From contig WRJC01000041.1 in NCBI GenBank assembly GCA_009782405.1, positions 1-25,663 of the forward strand: 25,663 nucleotides of DNA, given 5' to 3'. Positions 23,621 through 25,663 of this stretch are shown in pieces. Made by a program: the position numbers and the translations under genes. The notes beneath the pieces were generated by a model, which was not told the DNA's origin, searched no databases, and worked only from the letters and a program-made list of their open reading frames with translations. The number at the start of each line of letters is the position of its first letter. Within the stretch, counting starts at the first letter, position 1. Origin of the DNA: Oscillospiraceae bacterium. GTDB lineage: Bacteria; Bacillota_A; Clostridia; Oscillospirales; WRJC01.

Positions 23621-24439
23621 ATGAAAAGAAATGAATTTTTCAAGCAGATTTCCGGCGGCAGAATGCCGGATATAGAGCAAGTCCGCGCAAATTGCCTCAA
23701 TCAGGAAACGAGCGGAATATCGGCGGGAAACGCAATCAATACAAGAATCAAAAGGCAATCGTGGAAAAAGGCGATCATAATAATCGCCGCGACAGGATTA
23801 TTAATATTTACTGTTTCCGCGATGGAGGGAATCATCAATAATCTGACATTCAAAGGATTTGACGCGAACCAAGTCTATACGTTAAGTCCTCCGCACCTTG
23901 AAGGCAGAGAATTAACTGCTGTCTGGTCGTTTGAAATCAAAGACCGGGCGGTAAGTAAATACCAGCAGGAAGTGGGCGCATATTACGGCTCCGGCAAAAT
24001 GGAATGGGTGAATTTCAGAACGCTCGGCGAAGCCGAACAATATCTCGGCTTTACTCCGTCAGAGCTGAATTATCTGCCCGAAAACGGCGTATTTGACAAA
24101 GTAGTGTTAAATGGAGCCGCGAGTGATTATTATGATAAATATACCTGTCATATATATTATAAGACGTATCAGGATAACGGAAGCCCTGCTGAAACTTTTG
24201 CCCTGACTGCACAATATGTCGGCAAAAACGCGACAATAAAAGTTGATACTACGAATGGCATTGAAAAGATAACATTAAATAACGGCATTGAGGCGTTATT
24301 ATTGACGGAAATATATATGCCGTATGATATACCAATGGCTCTGCACCGAATCATGTGGATCAAAGACGATATAGCATACGAAGTCGGCGGAAGTTTCGAG
24401 AGAGATGAAATGATCAAAATGGCGGAATCGGTTGAGTGA
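23621..24439 (+). CDS. Membrane-anchored anti-sigma factor candidate with DUF4367-like domain
   Basis: The 272-residue product begins MKRNEFFKQISGGRMPDIEQ, a cytoplasmic segment of about 45 residues that would hold the sigma factor. A single membrane helix follows (KKAIIIIAATGLLIFTVSA, about 47-65). The rest is an outside domain: TLGEAEQYLGFTPSELNYLPENG near 127-149, and a C-terminus (DIAYEVGGSFERDEMIKMAESV) typical of DUF4367. The order sigma then membrane protein with 5 bp between them, and AGAGGTG as ribosome binding site, support an anti-sigma role. The frame is open upstream inside the sigma gene, but that part is only overlap. Sequence-level zinc anti-sigma motifs (HxxxCxxC) are absent. 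Confidence 0.8.
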   Translation: MKRNEFFKQISGGRMPDIEQVRANCLNQETSGISAGNAINTRIKRQSWKKAIIIIAATGLLIFTVSAMEGIINNLTFKGFDANQVYTLSPPHLEGRELTAVWSFEIKDRAVSKYQQEVGAYYGSGKMEWVNFRTLGEAEQYLGFTPSELNYLPENGVFDKVVLNGAASDYYDKYTCHIYYKTYQDNGSPAETFALTAQYVGKNATIKVDTTNGIEKITLNNGIEALLLTEIYMPYDIPMALHRIMWIKDDIAYEVGGSFERDEMIKMAESVE

Positions 24440-24447
24440 ACAGCAAT

Positions 24448-24477
24448 GGGGCAGATTTTCTGCCCCTGCACCGTTTT
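24448..24477 (+). terminator. Intrinsic terminator of the sigma/anti-sigma operon
   Basis: A perfect 8-bp stem GGGGCAGA / TCTGCCCC (24448-24455 and 24459-24466) with a TTT loop lies 9 bp after the anti-sigma stop. A T5 run follows at 24473-24477. The six bases between stem and T-run weaken it slightly. The remaining gap to 24600 shows nothing recognisable. Confidence 0.65.
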
Positions 24478-24599
24478 TCCAAATATAACGGAGCATGGAA
24501 ACACGGCGGAACAGGTTTAAATATCATTCCGATGTGTGCTTTCTTCTTTTATATGCCTGTCGAAAATGCTTATTCGGTACGCTTACCATCATTCATATC

Positions 24600-24818
24600 T
24601 TACCCTAAATTGAGTTCCTTTTTCAAATTCTCATGCGTGATATAAGGCTGGTAATCCTCATGGTTCTCTTTATAAGCATTTATAATTGCTGTTTCCTCCT
24701 CTGTTGGAATATCCGTAGGAAATCCGAATTGCATTTTAATAATTTCCCAAATTCTTTCGGCGTCTTCTTCGCTCATAACAGTAATTGCGCCCAAAATTCT
24801 TTCTTTCATAACAGACAT
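24600..24818 (-). CDS. Antitoxin candidate of a RelE/ParE-type module
   Basis: This 72-residue acidic protein (MSVMKERILGAITVMSEEDAE) has a helical N-terminal part. Its Glu-rich tail ends in HENLKKELNLG, as in small type II antitoxins. It starts 11 bp after the toxin-like gene, with GGAGGG 7 nt before the ATG. No clear DNA-binding motif is visible, so the assignment rests on size, charge and position. The module has toxin first and antitoxin second. Confidence 0.65.
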   Translation of the reverse strand: MSVMKERILGAITVMSEEDAERIWEIIKMQFGFPTDIPTEEETAIINAYKENHEDYQPYITHENLKKELNLG

Positions 24819-24829
24819 TGTAAGCCCTC

Positions 24830-25060
24830 CTATTTATATATTTGTCCACGATTATCAATATCAATAATATCTATAATATTGCCGGAAAAATCGAATATAA
24901 TCCGATAATTTCCGACCCGTAAGCGATAACCGGTTATCCCTTGCAGTTTTACAATATCACCTGCGGGTATTTTTTCAATAGCGGTCATAATCCTGACCTG
25001 TATAGGTTGGTTTTGTTTTTTTAGAAATTTCACAGCTGCTTTTGAATATTTAATTTCCAC
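24830..25060 (-). CDS. RelE/ParE-family toxin
   Basis: The 76-residue basic protein MEIKYSKAAVKFLKKQNQP-x-RIMTAIEKIPAGDIVKLQG, then YRLRVGNYRIIFDF, has the compact RelE/ParE fold pattern. It shows an early helix pair, then the YRLRVGNYRIIF strand with Arg residues used for RNA or gyrase contact, and a final IIDIIDIDNRGQIYK strand. RelE members cut mRNA on the ribosome and ParE members block gyrase; which applies is not clear. The start is GTG at 25060 with AGAGGTG upstream. A weak promoter-like TTGAAA lies about 60 bp upstream, with no good -10. Confidence 0.85.
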   Translation of the reverse strand: MEIKYSKAAVKFLKKQNQPIQVRIMTAIEKIPAGDIVKLQGITGYRLRVGNYRIIFDFSGNIIDIIDIDNRGQIYK

Positions 25061-25213
25061 ATCACACCTCTTTAATTATTCATCTTTTATGTTAAACGAT
25101 TTTATAATCTTTCAATGCTTCTACGCTTTTGATACTGGTAACATCAATACTTTTTTATTCTGCATATAAATTTTGTTCGCACTTTGCGGAAATTCAAATA
25201 CTGTATGTTTTGC

Positions 25214-25663
25214 TTATTTTCTTAGTACAAACGAACTTGTCATAGCGTCAATGGCAGCCGCCTTTTTATACGCCGTTTCAATATCAAATCCGCATTGCGT
25301 AGAATATATTTTTTCGGAAAGATAATAAAAGAAAAGTAGAGCAAAAACAAGCGCGCCGTTATCTGTCGCGACTGTAGATGCAATATATATATTGTTGTTC
25401 TTCGCAAAAGCCTTCGCCATATCTTCATGGCCGTAATAACAACCCAAGCCTATAATACAGGTATCTGTCAATTTCAAGTATTTGTTTATCTCATTGAACC
25501 CGAAATTACCCCGTGGCTCATCGGGGAAATAAATATCTTCGCCCAATTCCCCCATAATTATCTCGCCGTTTTCCTCGCCATGACCTGAAATAATCATAAA
25601 ATCAAATTTAGTTATCGTTTTGCCTCCGAGAATATCTATTAAATCCTGCGGTCTGCCAATACC
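25214..25663 (-). CDS. Caspase-fold-like protein, N-terminus cut by window edge
   Basis: The frame is open from the window edge to a TAG at 25214-25216, so the gene is longer than seen (149 codons plus stop visible). After GIGRPQDLIDILGGKTITKF comes the strand FDFMIISGHGEENGE, with a His-Gly. Later comes DTCIIGLGCYYGHEDMAKAFAK with a Cys after a hydrophobic strand, then NIYIASTVATDNGALVFALLFF. A strand-HG plus strand-C order with a helix behind the Cys is the catalytic dyad layout of clan CD peptidases (caspase, gingipain, CHAT). The internal ATG at 25597 is not the start. The function is inferred from fold pattern only. The 153-bp gap to the toxin gene holds only weak inverted repeats. Confidence 0.5.
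   Translation of the reverse strand, partial: GIGRPQDLIDILGGKTITKFDFMIISGHGEENGEIIMGELGEDIYFPDEPRGNFGFNEINKYLKLTDTCIIGLGCYYGHEDMAKAFAKNNNIYIASTVATDNGALVFALLFFYYLSEKIYSTQCGFDIETAYKKAAAIDAMTSSFVLRK

Noticed and set aside
25111..25160. Inverted repeat TTGAT/ATCAA as toxin-antitoxin operator or terminator
   Set aside because: The stem is only five bases with a nine-base loop and no T-run or promoter overlap, too weak to call.

Overview
The window looks like a chromosomal segment of an uncultured Bacillota (Clostridia-type, probably gut or rumen) bacterium. The evidence is strong GGAGG-type ribosome binding sites, sigma-A promoters of the TTGACA/TATAAT type, a Gram-positive lipobox lipoprotein, surface proteins with sorting-signal-like C-termini, a YfmF/YfmH peptidase pair, and clostridial-style Rpn and RAYT genes. 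No rRNA, tRNA or CRISPR array was seen. Taxonomy is inferred from gene content only.

Region 1 (1-6980, minus strand) is an exopolysaccharide or surface-glycan operon read leftwards from a promoter at 7066-7095. In transcription order it holds a phosphoglycosyl transferase, an NAD-dependent epimerase/reductase, an Rpn-family nuclease/transposase, a C-terminal gene scar, a dTDP-rhamnose 4-epimerase-like SDR with a zinc-ribbon insert, a CgeB-like glycosyltransferase, a hexapeptide acyltransferase, a GT2 glycosyltransferase, and a second CgeB-like glycosyltransferase cut by the window edge. Everything left of about 4.9 kb is visibly more AT-rich than the rest. The change falls inside or next to the Rpn gene, which is bracketed by a 52-bp direct repeat of the upstream epimerase's 3' end.

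Region 2 (7134-7705) is a RAYT (REP-associated tyrosine transposase) gene with its own promoter. Two REP palindromes (GTAG foot plus 8-bp hairpin) lie inside its coding sequence. An identical third copy lies at 18.3 kb and a divergent one at 10.4 kb.

Region 3 (7745-12903, plus) is an operon of the M16 peptidase pair YfmF/YfmH and a CtpE-like P-type ATPase whose M4 PEGL motif reads PAGL. Region 4 (12912-14516, minus) is a membrane-anchored leucine-rich-repeat protein, divergent from a DUF4091 glycoside-hydrolase-like gene (14699-16267, plus) with a consensus promoter.

Region 5 (16268-19232, minus) is a three-gene operon: a CBM35/CBM6-like surface protein, a DapA/NanA-family aldolase, and a CBM9/DOMON-like surface protein. 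A divergent promoter pair then drives an MsbA-like ABC exporter (19455-21203, plus). It converges on a sugar-binding lipoprotein (21216-22712, minus).

Region 6 (22713-25663) holds a decayed Rpn gene fragment, an ECF sigma factor with its DUF4367-type anti-sigma partner and terminator, a RelE/ParE-like toxin followed by an antitoxin candidate, and the C-terminal part of a protein with caspase-fold-like His and Cys motifs.

The strongest leads are the REP/RAYT set with its composite hairpin-plus-tail repeat, and the two Rpn traces (one intact gene framed by a duplicated gene end, one relic).
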